Below, in pieces: positions 1-7,220 of a DNA stretch of 8,540 bases; positions within the stretch are counted from its first letter, which is position 1; the number at the start of each line of letters is the position of its first letter. The position numbers were made by a program, and so were the translations under genes. The notes below the pieces were generated by a model, which saw only the letters and a list, made by a program, of their open reading frames with translations, was not told the origin of the DNA and did no database searches. This DNA is from an uncultured Burkholderiales bacterium (GTDB taxonomy: Bacteria > Pseudomonadota > Gammaproteobacteria > Burkholderiales > Burkholderiaceae_E): assembly GCA_903923345.1 (NCBI GenBank), contig CAIXXI010000087.1:1-8540 (forward strand), in the 5' to 3' direction.

Positions 1-2490
1 GCAGCCGATGTCCAGGCGAAGTCGCGGGCCTATGCCACCGAACAGATCGCCAGCCAGAAGCGCGATTTCATCCGTCTGGGCGTCCTGGGTGAATGGGACA
101 ACCCTTACCTCACGATGGCGCCTCGCACCGAGGCCAACGAGTTGCGCGCACTCGGTCAGATCATGCAGGCTGGCTTCGTCTACCGGGGTTTGAAGCCGGT
201 GAACTGGTGCTTCGATTGCGGCTCGGCCCTGGCTGAGGCAGAAGTGGAGTATCAGGACCGCACCGATCTGGCGGTCGATGTGGGCTTTGCCTTCACAGAC
301 CGTGATGCGCTGGCCCGCGCCTTCGGACTGAGCGCGCTGCCCGATGCGCCGGGCTGGGCGGTGATCTGGACCACCACGCCCTGGACCCTGCCGGCCAATC
401 AGGCCTTGAACCTGCATCCGGAGTTTGAGTACGCACTGGTCAGTGCGCAGCGCGATGGCGCCCCGGCACTCTTTCTCCTGGCGCGCGAGCGGGTCGAGGC
501 CTGCATGAGCGCCTGGGGCATGGAGGGCACGGTGCTGGCGACCTGCACCGGACAGGCCCTGGAATTGCACGCCTTTCGCCACCCGTTTGCCGATCGCGAT
601 TCGCCGGTCTATCTGGGCGATTACGTCACGCTCGACACCGGCACCGGCATCGTGCACTCAGCGCCCGCCTATGGCGTCGAGGACTTCCAGTCGTGCAAGC
701 GCTATGGCCTGAGCGACGATGCCATCCTCAACCCGGTGATGGGCGATGGCCGCTATGCAGGCACCCTGCCCGACTACGGTGGCCAGTCGATCTGGGAGGC
801 CAACCCCGCGATCGTCGAAGCGATGCGCGCCAATGGCAGCCTGCTCAAGGTGCAGAAATACGAGCACCCCTACATGCACTGCTGGCGTCACAAGACGCCG
901 GTGATCTACCGGGCCACGAACCAGTGGTTTGCCGGAATGGACCTCGTGCCGCGCGAGGGCCCGACCCTGCGGGAACGGGCCTTGGCGGCCATCGAGGCAA
1001 CTGACTTCTACCCGGCCTGGGGCAAGGCCCGGCTGCATGCCATGATCGCCAATCGGCCAGACTGGACCCTGTCTCGCCAGCGGCAATGGGGCGTGCCGAT
1101 GGCCTTTTTCATTCACAAGGAGACCGGCGCGCTGCATCCACGCACACCCGAGCTGCTGGAGCAGGTGGCGCAGCGCATCGAAGTCGGTGGCATCGAAGCC
1201 TGGCAGTCGCTCGATGCGCGCGAACTGCTCGGTGCGGAAGCCGACCAGTACGAGAAAAACCGCGACACCCTCGATGTCTGGTTCGACTCCGGCACGACCC
1301 ACCAGACCGTGCTGCGCGGCTCGCATGCCGAGCAGTCGGTGTTCCCGGCCGACCTGTATCTCGAGGGCAGTGACCAGCATCGCGGCTGGTTTCATTCCTC
1401 GTTGCTGACGTCTTGCATGATCAACGGCGTGGCCCCCTACAAGGCCCTCTTGACCCACGGCTTCATCGTCGACGGCAAAGGCCGCAAGATGAGCAAGTCG
1501 CTGGGCAACGTGATCGCCCCGCAGAAAGTGTCCGACACGCTGGGCGCGGAAATCCTGCGACTGTGGGTCGCCTCGGTCGACTACTCGGGCGAGGTGTCGC
1601 TGTCGGACGAAATTCTCAAGCGCGTGGTCGAGGCCTACCGCCGAATCCGCAACACCTTGCGCTTTCTGCTGGCGAATCTGGCCGACTTCAACATCGATTC
1701 GCATGCAGTCCCGATTGATCGCATGGTCGAGGTCGACCGCTACGCGCTGGCCCGAGCCGCCCAGTGGCAGGCAGAAATCGTCGCCTCCTATGGGCGCTTC
1801 GAGTTTCATCCGGTGGTGTCGGGGCTGCAGACGTTCTGCTCGGAAGACCTGGGCGGCTTTTACCTCGACATCCTCAAGGACCGCCTCTACACCACCGGCA
1901 CTGACTCGCTGGCCCGGCGCTCGGCACAGACCGCCCTGTGGCACATCACCCGGTCGCTGCTCAAGGTGATGGCCCCGGTGCTGACGTTCACCTCGGAAGA
2001 GGCCTGGCCGCTGTTCGATGCACAGACGCACGCGCAGCAGGGCGAGACGATCTTCACCCAGACCTGGCATGACTTTCCCGATGTGCCACAGGCCGATGCG
2101 CTGCTCGCCCGATGGGCCCGGATCCGGACCTGGCGCGGTGAGGTGACCCGGGCCATCGAGGCCGTCCGAACCACGGGGGCGATTGGCTCATCGCTGCAGG
2201 CCGAAGTCGATGTCTCGGCGCGCGGCCCGCTCTTCGAAGACCTGTCCACCCTGGGCAACGACCTTCGCTTCGTGCTGATCACCTCGGCGGCGCGGCTGTT
2301 CGAGGCGCAGGCCGACGATAACAGCGACCCGGCCGTCGGGCGCATCAGCGTGACGGCCAGTGCCCACACCAAGTGCGAGCGCTGCTGGCACTGGCGCGAA
2401 GACACCGGTGCGGCAGCCGATCACCCGGCGCTGTGCGGCCGATGCGTCAGCAATCTGCATGGCGAGGGTGAACCTCGTCAGTGCGCCTGA
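1..2490 (+). CDS. ileS: Isoleucyl-tRNA synthetase (5' end missing)
   Basis: This is the cytoplasmic class I enzyme that charges tRNA-Ile with isoleucine and edits mischarged valine. The frame is open from the first base of the window, so 829 residues are visible. Compared with the 938-residue E. coli protein, about 110-125 N-terminal residues are missing, including the HIGH signature. Visible landmarks are the CP1 editing domain with the Thr-rich TTTPWTLPAN (370-399) and the conserved editing Asp in APAYGVEDF (codon 682-684). These are followed by DVWFDSG (1273-1293), GSDQHRGWFHSS, the KMSKS ATP loop (1486-1500), and a C-terminal zinc finger with CxxC pairs (Cys codons 2374, 2383, 2434, 2443). 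The zinc finger marks the usual bacterial type. The first in-frame ATG in the window (115) is internal, because the codons before it encode the conserved RDFIRLGVLGEW segment. lspA starts 8 bases after the TGA stop. Confidence 0.97.
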   Translation, partial: AADVQAKSRAYATEQIASQKRDFIRLGVLGEWDNPYLTMAPRTEANELRALGQIMQAGFVYRGLKPVNWCFDCGSALAEAEVEYQDRTDLAVDVGFAFTDRDALARAFGLSALPDAPGWAVIWTTTPWTLPANQALNLHPEFEYALVSAQRDGAPALFLLARERVEACMSAWGMEGTVLATCTGQALELHAFRHPFADRDSPVYLGDYVTLDTGTGIVHSAPAYGVEDFQSCKRYGLSDDAILNPVMGDGRYAGTLPDYGGQSIWEANPAIVEAMRANGSLLKVQKYEHPYMHCWRHKTPVIYRATNQWFAGMDLVPREGPTLRERALAAIEATDFYPAWGKARLHAMIANRPDWTLSRQRQWGVPMAFFIHKETGALHPRTPELLEQVAQRIEVGGIEAWQSLDARELLGAEADQYEKNRDTLDVWFDSGTTHQTVLRGSHAEQSVFPADLYLEGSDQHRGWFHSSLLTSCMINGVAPYKALLTHGFIVDGKGRKMSKSLGNVIAPQKVSDTLGAEILRLWVASVDYSGEVSLSDEILKRVVEAYRRIRNTLRFLLANLADFNIDSHAVPIDRMVEVDRYALARAAQWQAEIVASYGRFEFHPVVSGLQTFCSEDLGGFYLDILKDRLYTTGTDSLARRSAQTALWHITRSLLKVMAPVLTFTSEEAWPLFDAQTHAQQGETIFTQTWHDFPDVPQADALLARWARIRTWRGEVTRAIEAVRTTGAIGSSLQAEVDVSARGPLFEDLSTLGNDLRFVLITSAARLFEAQADDNSDPAVGRISVTASAHTKCERCWHWREDTGAAADHPALCGRCVSNLHGEGEPRQCA

Positions 2491-2498
2491 GGCCCGCG

Positions 2499-3020
2499 AT
2501 GGCTCGCTCATCGAGATCATCGCGCGCCGGGCGTCGCGGGCAGGTGTCGCTGCTGTCGTGGCTGGCGCTGGCAGCACTGATCATCGTCGTCGATCAGCTG
2601 ACCAAGCTGCTGGTGGTGAGTCGGTTCCAAACCGCTGAGCGCCTGGCTTTGATTTCAGGATGGCTGGACCTGACTCTGGTCTACAACACCGGCGCGGCCT
2701 TCAGTTTCCTGGCCGGAGCCGGCGGCTGGCAGCGCTGGTTTTTCGTCGGAATCGGAGTGGCTGCAACCGGCTTCATCCTGTTTCTGCTGGCTCGGCATGG
2801 CTCGCAGCGCCTCTTCGGCCTGGCGCTCACCCTGATCCTGGGCGGGGCCATCGGCAACCTGATCGACCGCATCCTGCAGGGCAAGGTGACCGACTTCGTG
2901 CTGGTGCACTGGCAAGAGCGCTGGTTTTTCCCGGCGTTCAACGTGGCCGATGCGGCCATCACCGTGGGGGCTGCGCTGCTGATCCTCGATGAACTGCTGC
3001 GGGTGAGGCGATCCCGATGA
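2499..3020 (+). CDS. lspA: Lipoprotein signal peptidase (signal peptidase II)
   Basis: LspA is the inner-membrane aspartyl protease that removes the signal peptide of prolipoproteins after diacylglyceryl transfer. The protein has 173 residues, close to the family's usual 160-170. It has four hydrophobic segments (roughly 17-40, 57-72, 78-98, 104-121) plus a C-terminal one (149-164). Family boxes are DQLTK (32-36), YNTGAAF (62-68), GNLIDR (119-124), VTDF and FNVAD. The catalytic Asp pair is D132 and D151, 19 residues apart as in the characterised enzymes. I chose ATG 2499 because TGAGG lies 6 bases before it. A GTG at 2481 would add six residues (MRLRPA) and overlap the ileS end. The short gap after ileS indicates one transcript, the common ileS-lspA arrangement of proteobacteria. 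The TGA stop overlaps the ATG of a 27-codon mini-ORF. Confidence 0.96.
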   Translation: MARSSRSSRAGRRGQVSLLSWLALAALIIVVDQLTKLLVVSRFQTAERLALISGWLDLTLVYNTGAAFSFLAGAGGWQRWFFVGIGVAATGFILFLLARHGSQRLFGLALTLILGGAIGNLIDRILQGKVTDFVLVHWQERWFFPAFNVADAAITVGAALLILDELLRVRRSR

Positions 3021-3100
3021 AGCCGCAAGGCCCGATCCTGCGCGCTGGCATGCTCGCGCCCTTGACGCAGCGTTCATGCTGGGCAAGAGTCGCGCGATGA
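3017..3100 (+). CDS. Possible 27-residue coupling mini-ORF
   Basis: A short open frame fills the gap between lspA and coaBC. Its ATG (3017-3019) overlaps the lspA TGA as ATGA, and GGTGAGG (3002-3008) lies 8 bases upstream as a plausible ribosome binding site. It ends in TGA (3098-3100), which again overlaps the preferred coaBC ATG (3097) as ATGA. The peptide starts MKPQGPILRAGM and ends CWARVAR. It is basic, has no evident membrane segment and matches no family I recognise. It could carry ribosomes from lspA to coaBC without yielding a functional peptide. A chance frame in high-GC DNA is the main alternative. Confidence 0.28.
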   Translation: MKPQGPILRAGMLAPLTQRSCWARVAR

Positions 3101-4338
3101 CTGATACCACCTTGCCCCCTCCTGCCCTGAACCCGGTTGGCGAACTGGCCGGGCGCCACCTGCTGCTGGGCGTCACCGGTGGCGTCGCCGCCTTCAAGGC
3201 CTGCGAATTCGCCCGTGAACTGCAGCGGCGCGGTGCCACCGTCCAGGTGGTCATGACCGAAGCCGCCACGCACTTCATCGGCACGGCCACCTTCCAGGCC
3301 CTCACCGGTCGGCCGGTGTTCACCGACGCCTGGGATGGCCGCATTGATAACGGCATGCCGCACATCGACCTCTCGCGCGCTGCCGATGCCATCGTCGTTG
3401 CACCCGCGACGGCCGACTTCATGGCCAAGGTCGCGCACGGCATGGCCGATGACCTGCTCTCGACCTTGGCCCTGGCCCGGGACTGCCCGCTGCTGATGGC
3501 CCCTGCGATGAACCGTCAGATGTGGGATGCGGCCGCCACACGGCGCAATGTGCAGACCCTGCTGGCCGATGGCGTGAGCCTGCTCGGCCCGGGCAGCGGC
3601 GAGCAGGCCTGCGGCGAAACCGGCGACGGGCGCATGCTCGAAGCGCAGGAACTGGTCGAAGAGACCATCGTGTTCTTTGCACCCAAGTTCATGACCGGAC
3701 GCCGGGTCCTCATCTCTGCCGGCCCGACCTTCGAGCCGATCGACCCGGTTCGCGGCATCACCAACCTGTCCTCGGGCAAGATGGGATACGCGATCGCCCG
3801 GGCCATGCGGCATGCCGGCGCCCAGGTGGTGCTGGTCTCCGGGCCCACCGCCCTTGAAGCACCGCGCGGCGTGCGTCGGGTGAATGTCCGCAGTGCCCGC
3901 GAAATGCTCGACGCGGTGCAGGCCGAGGTCTCCGGGCAGGATGTGTTCGTCTCGGTGGCGGCAGTGGCCGACTGGCGTGTTGCCAACGCCGCCGATCACA
4001 AGCTGAAAAAGACCGAGGGTGGCGGTGCACCGGCACTCGAGTTTGCGCAGAACCCAGACATCCTGGCGACGGTAGCGGCCATGCCGGGCGGGCCTTACTG
4101 CGTCGGATTTGCAGCCGAAACCGAAGACCTCGAAGCCAACGCGCAGGAAAAGCGTCGCCGCAAGGGCGTGCCCCTGCTGGTCGGCAATCTGGGTCAGGCC
4201 ACCTTCGGCCTGGACGACAACGAGCTGCTGCTGATCGATGCCCAAGGCAGCACCCGACTGCCGCGCGCCAGCAAGACCGATCTGGCCCGCGTGCTGGCCC
4301 AGGAAATTGCCCGGCGACTGCCCACGGAACGCTGCTGA
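3097..4338 (+). CDS. coaBC: Bifunctional phosphopantothenoylcysteine decarboxylase / phosphopantothenate-cysteine ligase
   Basis: This enzyme converts 4'-phosphopantothenate plus cysteine to 4'-phosphopantetheine in cytosolic coenzyme A synthesis. It has 413 residues, near the family's usual 400-430. Residues 20-190 are the flavin-dependent CoaC decarboxylase. It shows GVTGGVAAFKA (25-35), the catalytic His89 in HIDL, the clamp motif PAMNRQMW (136-143) and the active-site Cys172 in ACGETGDGRM. Residues 200-413 are the CTP-dependent CoaB ligase. It shows GPTFEPIDPVRGITNLSSGK (209-228, with N223), VAAVADW, the basic KLKK (302-305) and VGFAAETED. I chose ATG 3097 because AAGAG lies 7 bases upstream and ATGA overlaps the mini-ORF stop. 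ATG 3076 would add seven residues but has no visible binding site. The next gene starts on the last base of the stop (TGATG). Confidence 0.96.
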   Translation: MTDTTLPPPALNPVGELAGRHLLLGVTGGVAAFKACEFARELQRRGATVQVVMTEAATHFIGTATFQALTGRPVFTDAWDGRIDNGMPHIDLSRAADAIVVAPATADFMAKVAHGMADDLLSTLALARDCPLLMAPAMNRQMWDAAATRRNVQTLLADGVSLLGPGSGEQACGETGDGRMLEAQELVEETIVFFAPKFMTGRRVLISAGPTFEPIDPVRGITNLSSGKMGYAIARAMRHAGAQVVLVSGPTALEAPRGVRRVNVRSAREMLDAVQAEVSGQDVFVSVAAVADWRVANAADHKLKKTEGGGAPALEFAQNPDILATVAAMPGGPYCVGFAAETEDLEANAQEKRRRKGVPLLVGNLGQATFGLDDNELLLIDAQGSTRLPRASKTDLARVLAQEIARRLPTERC

Positions 4339-4850
4339 TGGCCACCGACTTCGAGCGCATGAGTGTGCCGACCCGGGCGATCGAAGACACCCGCACGATG
4401 GGCGGTGCCCCCCGCGATGGCGACTTCGCCCGCCTGCTCCAGGCGGCCAGCCAGCCGTCAGCCCACCGGCTTCACGCCGCTGCCGACAGCATGGTCTCGG
4501 CACGCACAGCCGCCCCTCAAGGCAGGCTGCCGGCGGCATCAGAGCCCAGGCGCCTGGACGCTGAAGCACCCCTCATGACACCCGGCTCGATGCTGCAGCA
4601 GTCAGTCGCTGCGCCGCCATCCGTGCGTCGGGACATTTCCGCATCGCTGTTGGGCCGATGGCTGGCCATGCCACTCCGCGAACGCGTCATCACCGGGCTC
4701 TTCACGGTTGGCGGCATCGCGTTCGTGCTCAACATCCTGAGTTCGGCGATCGAATCGGCGGACGATGGTTTCGGTGTGCTGCTGGTTTTCGCGGTCATCG
4801 TGTTTTTCATCTTCAGCGCACGGTCGCGCAAATCCCGTGGGGCGCCATGA
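4338..4850 (+). CDS. Hypothetical small membrane protein with two transmembrane helices
   Basis: I do not recognise a family for this 170-residue protein. Residues 1-105 are rich in Ala, Pro, Ser and Arg, look disordered and lack a signal peptide. They are followed by a basic stretch (LRER, 113-116), a first hydrophobic helix (about 117-138), a short acidic turn (ESADDG, 139-144), a second helix (about 145-160) and a very basic tail ending ARSRKSRGAP. By the positive-inside rule, both ends would be cytoplasmic, with the acidic turn outside. Codon third positions are GC-rich like the neighbours, so it is probably a real gene. Its ATG shares a base with the coaBC stop (TGATG), and its TGA overlaps the dut ATG (ATGA), so its translation is likely coupled to both. 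A shorter product starting at an internal ATG such as 4575 cannot be excluded. Confidence 0.8.
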   Translation: MATDFERMSVPTRAIEDTRTMGGAPRDGDFARLLQAASQPSAHRLHAAADSMVSARTAAPQGRLPAASEPRRLDAEAPLMTPGSMLQQSVAAPPSVRRDISASLLGRWLAMPLRERVITGLFTVGGIAFVLNILSSAIESADDGFGVLLVFAVIVFFIFSARSRKSRGAP

Positions 4851-5308
4851 TTTCGATCGATCTCAAGGTGCTCGATGAGCGCATTCGCGACACCCTGCCT
4901 GCCTATGCCACCGCGGGCAGTGCAGGGCTCGATCTGAGGGCCTGCATCGAGGCGCCGATCACCCTCGAGCCGGGCCAGACCGCCCTGATTCCAACCGGTC
5001 TTTCGATGCACCTGCGTGACCCCGGGCTGGCTGCCGTCTTGCTGCCGCGATCAGGACTGGGGCACAAGCACGGGATCGTGCTCGGCAATCTGGTCGGGCT
5101 GATCGACTCGGATTATCAGGGCCCCCTGATGGTGTCGTGCTGGAACCGTCATGCACCCGGCAGCGGCGCTGCCTTCGTGGTGCAGCCCCTCGAACGCATC
5201 GCTCAGATGGTGATCGTGCCGGTGATCCAGGCGCGATTCAATCTGGTCGAGACCTTCGAGTCCAGCGATCGCGGCACAGGGGGTTTTGGCTCGACCGGCC
5301 GGGGCTGA
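4847..5308 (+). CDS. dut: dUTP diphosphatase (dUTPase)
   Basis: This trimeric cytosolic enzyme hydrolyses dUTP to dUMP and pyrophosphate. It keeps uracil out of DNA and supplies the precursor for thymidylate. The protein has 153 residues, against about 151 in E. coli, and all five family motifs are present. Motif 1 is AGSAGLDLRA (23-32) and motif 2 is PRSGLG (67-72). Motif 3 is GLIDSDYQG (84-92), with the catalytic Asp at 87. Motif 4 is RIAQM (117-121), and motif 5 is the glycine-rich RGTGGFGSTG tail (142-151), whose Phe stacks on the uracil. The ATG at 4847 overlaps the stop of the unknown membrane protein by 4 bases. coaBC-dut proximity is a recurring proteobacterial arrangement; here an extra gene sits between them. 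A phosphopantetheinyl transferase gene starts 20 bases downstream. Confidence 0.97.
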   Translation: MISIDLKVLDERIRDTLPAYATAGSAGLDLRACIEAPITLEPGQTALIPTGLSMHLRDPGLAAVLLPRSGLGHKHGIVLGNLVGLIDSDYQGPLMVSCWNRHAPGSGAAFVVQPLERIAQMVIVPVIQARFNLVETFESSDRGTGGFGSTGRG

Positions 5309-5328
5309 TTGGCCACGGGTGCGGCCTC

Positions 5329-6135
5329 ATGATGGTCTTTGACGCTCGAACGGGCTTCGAATCACCCTTTGAATCAACACTGCTGCTGGCAGCCCGGCCG
5401 CCCGAAGATGCCGGCACGCTGAATCGACTGCTCGACGCATTGCCGCCACTCGAATCTGCCACTGCCAAGCGCTTCGTTCATGCGGCGGATCGCGCCGCTT
5501 ACCTGAGCGCGCACGCCTTGCTGCGCTGCTCGCTGTCCAGACTGGCCCTTGCGGCCGGTTCGAACTGCCCTCCCGCGTTCTGGCAATTTGAATCCGGCGA
5601 GCACGGCAAACCGCAACTCCTGCAGACCGGCCCGTTGCCGGGTGCACAGGTCAGCCTGTCGCATAGCCGATCGATGGTCGCCATCGCCATCGGCTTTTCA
5701 GGGCCACTGGGCGTGGATGTCGAACCGATCGACCACCCGCACGCTCACGCTCGCGAGAGTGCTCCCGTGGTTTTCACGGATTCAGAGTGCAGCTGGATCG
5801 ATGCGACCGAAAACGCGCTCAGCGAACGATTTGCACGGCTGTGGACTGCCAAGGAAGCCTGGGCCAAAGCCCTGGGCGCGGGCCTGTCTCATGATCTGCG
5901 CACCTTGAGCGTCGATTTGCGATCAGGCCGTTACCACAGCGGCAAGCCCGGGCACTGGCAAGCCGATCTGCGCTGGCAGCTTCATGCCTGGCACATGGGC
6001 GGCCATATCGTGTCTCTGGCCTGTTCGCCGGCCCGGGAGATCGAGCCTGAAACGCTGCGCGCCCTGCCGGTCCGTCTGCCGGGGCTGGATCTCGACACCA
6101 CCCTGCTCGCGCAGCGGATCACGCCCTCATCCTGA
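5329..6135 (+). CDS. Sfp-type 4'-phosphopantetheinyl transferase
   Basis: This enzyme moves the 4'-phosphopantetheine arm of coenzyme A onto a serine of a carrier protein. It has 268 residues, near or slightly above the usual Sfp class (about 220-250) and about twice the AcpS class. Signatures in order are GEHGKP (90-95), SLSHS (109-113), GVDVEPID (128-135) with metal ligands D130 and E132, and LWTAKEAWAKALGAGL (171-186) with K175 and E176. All key residues are present, so the enzyme should be active. Its carrier substrates (fatty acid, polyketide or nonribosomal peptide, or lysine-related) cannot be told from the sequence. Tandem ATG codons at 5329 and 5332 are the first in-frame starts after dut, and neither has a strong ribosome binding site. 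Following dut by 20 bases, it is probably co-transcribed with the coaBC cluster. Its 3' end overlaps tal by 9 bp. Confidence 0.92.
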   Translation: MMVFDARTGFESPFESTLLLAARPPEDAGTLNRLLDALPPLESATAKRFVHAADRAAYLSAHALLRCSLSRLALAAGSNCPPAFWQFESGEHGKPQLLQTGPLPGAQVSLSHSRSMVAIAIGFSGPLGVDVEPIDHPHAHARESAPVVFTDSECSWIDATENALSERFARLWTAKEAWAKALGAGLSHDLRTLSVDLRSGRYHSGKPGHWQADLRWQLHAWHMGGHIVSLACSPAREIEPETLRALPVRLPGLDLDTTLLAQRITPSS

Positions 6136-7068
6136 AACCCGCGCCGTCACCAGATCATCGAGTCGCCGGGCATCGGCCACGAACAGGCGAATGCCCTCTG
6201 CCAGCTTGTCGCTGGCCATTGCATCCTCGTTCATTTCGAAGCGGAACTGTTTCTCGTCGAAACGCACGCGCTCGATCGCTGAGCGGTCAATGTGCGCCGC
6301 ATCCAGAAGTCGGGGCACCTGCACGGTGGAGGCTCGCAATTGTTCGAGCAGATCCGGACTGATGGTGAGCAGATCACAGCCCGCCAAAGCCAGCACCTGG
6401 CCGATGTTGCGAAAACTGGCGCCCATCACCTCGGTCTCGTAGCCGAAGGCTTTGAAATAGGCATGGATGCGCCGAACCGAAGCCACGCCAGGATCATTCT
6501 CAGCGGTGAACTCGATGCCGTCGCGCTTGCGGTACCAGTCGTAGATACGCCCGACAAACGGCGAGATCAGCGTCACGCCGGCATCAGCGCAGGCCACCGC
6601 CTGAGGAAAGCCGAACAGCAGGGTGAGATTGCAATGGATGCCATCGCGCTCCAGCCGCTCGGCGGCGCGGATGCCTTCCCAGGTTGAGGCGATCTTGACC
6701 AGCACACGTTCGCGGGGGATGCCGGCATGCGCGTACAGATCAATGATCCGGTGGGCGCGCGCGATCGTGGCCTGGGTATCGAAGGAGAGCCGGGCATCGA
6801 CCTCGGTGGAGACGCGCCCGGGCACGATTGCCAGAATCTCGGTGCCGAACCGGACCAGCAGCCGGTCGCACAACTCGCCGGTCGACTCACCCTGATGCGA
6901 AGCGACCGTGTCATCGAGCAGCCCCTGATACTGAGCCAGCCCGACGGCCTTGAGGATGAGGGTCGGGTTGGTGGTCGCATCGCGCGGCGCGTAGGCCTTC
7001 ATCGCATTGAAATCACCGGTATCGGCAACGACGACGGTGTGCTGTTTGAGCTGATCGAGCGCGGTCAT
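6127..7068 (-). CDS. tal: Transaldolase (TalB type)
   Basis: Transaldolase is a cytosolic enzyme of the non-oxidative pentose phosphate pathway. It transfers a dihydroxyacetone unit from sedoheptulose 7-phosphate to glyceraldehyde 3-phosphate, giving erythrose 4-phosphate and fructose 6-phosphate. The 313-residue product matches the E. coli TalB length (317) and pattern from end to end. It shows VVADTGD (13-19, acid/base Asp17), DATTNPTLIL (30-39), STEVDAR (87-93), the Schiff-base Lys125 in VLVKIASTWEGIRAAE, NLTLLF, SPFVGRIYDWY (169-179) and MGASFRNIGQ (215-224). I chose the ATG at 7068 because the conserved N-terminus begins there and GGAA lies 5 bases upstream. An upstream ATG at 7098 adds ten unconserved residues with no binding site. 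It is divergent from the stress protein gene and convergent with the transferase gene. Confidence 0.96.
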   Translation of the reverse strand: MTALDQLKQHTVVVADTGDFNAMKAYAPRDATTNPTLILKAVGLAQYQGLLDDTVASHQGESTGELCDRLLVRFGTEILAIVPGRVSTEVDARLSFDTQATIARAHRIIDLYAHAGIPRERVLVKIASTWEGIRAAERLERDGIHCNLTLLFGFPQAVACADAGVTLISPFVGRIYDWYRKRDGIEFTAENDPGVASVRRIHAYFKAFGYETEVMGASFRNIGQVLALAGCDLLTISPDLLEQLRASTVQVPRLLDAAHIDRSAIERVRFDEKQFRFEMNEDAMASDKLAEGIRLFVADARRLDDLVTARVSG

Positions 7069-7123
7069 GGGTGTTCCGGGCAGGTGGCTGGGAGGCATCG
7101 GGGCAGGACTGTACAGGGCAGAT

Positions 7124-7140
7124 CAGCAGATCACCTGCTG
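7124..7140. repeat. Inverted repeat CAGCAG-N5-CTGCTG in the tal leader
   Basis: CAGCAG (7124-7129) and CTGCTG (7135-7140) are perfect 6-bp inverted arms around ATCAC. By the predicted start near 7146, it lies at the beginning of the tal transcript. It could be an operator or a small leader hairpin. It is too short to be a terminator and has no T tract. Chance occurrence is possible. Confidence 0.3.
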
Positions 7141-7152
7141 CGGCCGAGCCGG

Positions 7153-7181
7153 ATTCTAGCCCGCCCCGCGCCAGCGCTCAG
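7153..7181 (-). promoter_or_regulatory. Candidate sigma-70 promoter for tal
   Basis: Read on the minus strand, TAGAAT (7158 down to 7153) matches the -10 consensus at 5 of 6 bases. CTGAGC (7181 down to 7176) sits 17 bases upstream as a weak -35 (3 of 6). Transcription would start near 7146, leaving a leader of about 78 bases before the tal ATG. The strong -10 with a poor -35 suggests possible help from an activator. The FNR-like box lies just upstream, centred near -45.5 relative to this start. Confidence 0.5.
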
Positions 7182-7184
7182 GTC

Positions 7185-7198
7185 TTGATCGCACTCAA
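7185..7198 (+). promoter_or_regulatory. FNR/ANR-like binding box upstream of the stress protein gene
   Basis: TTGAT-CGCA-CTCAA matches the FNR/ANR consensus TTGAT-N4-ATCAA at 9 of 10 specified bases. The site is part of a wider palindrome, CTTGA-N6-TCAAG (7184-7199), centred at 7191.5. A -10-like hexamer at 7221-7226 starts 22 bases after the box, the spacing of class II FNR promoters where the box is centred at -41.5. Universal stress proteins of this type are known members of ANR regulons in some proteobacteria, which fits. The regulator itself is not in this window, so control by low oxygen is inferred. Confidence 0.55.
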
Positions 7199-7220
7199 GC
7201 CACCCCCGAGCTGACACTGG

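Noticed and set aside
658..2070. 470-codon open frame on the minus strand opposite ileS
   Set aside because: It lies wholly antisense to a clearly conserved synthetase. Its product is rich in Arg, His, Gly and Ala, as expected from the complement of GC-rich codons, and shows no family motif.
2481..2498. GTG 2481 as the lspA start
   Set aside because: It would overlap the ileS end and add six residues with no conserved character. ATG 2499 has TGAGG at 6 bases and gives a length closer to the family.
3076..3096. ATG 3076 as the coaBC start
   Set aside because: No binding site precedes it and the extra residues are not conserved. ATG 3097 has AAGAG at 7 bases.
2959..4569. 536-codon open frame on the minus strand opposite coaBC
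   Set aside because: It covers coaBC, whose motifs are unmistakable. The antisense product has no recognisable domain, and its length is explained by GC-rich third positions that suppress stops.
5137..5328. Upstream extension of the phosphopantetheinyl transferase into dut
   Set aside because: The extension runs inside dut in another frame and gives an Arg-rich sequence unlike the family. The transferase fold begins after ATG 5329.
7069..7098. ATG at 7098 as the tal start
   Set aside because: It adds ten residues not found in TalB-type proteins and has no ribosome binding site. ATG 7068 begins at the conserved N-terminus.
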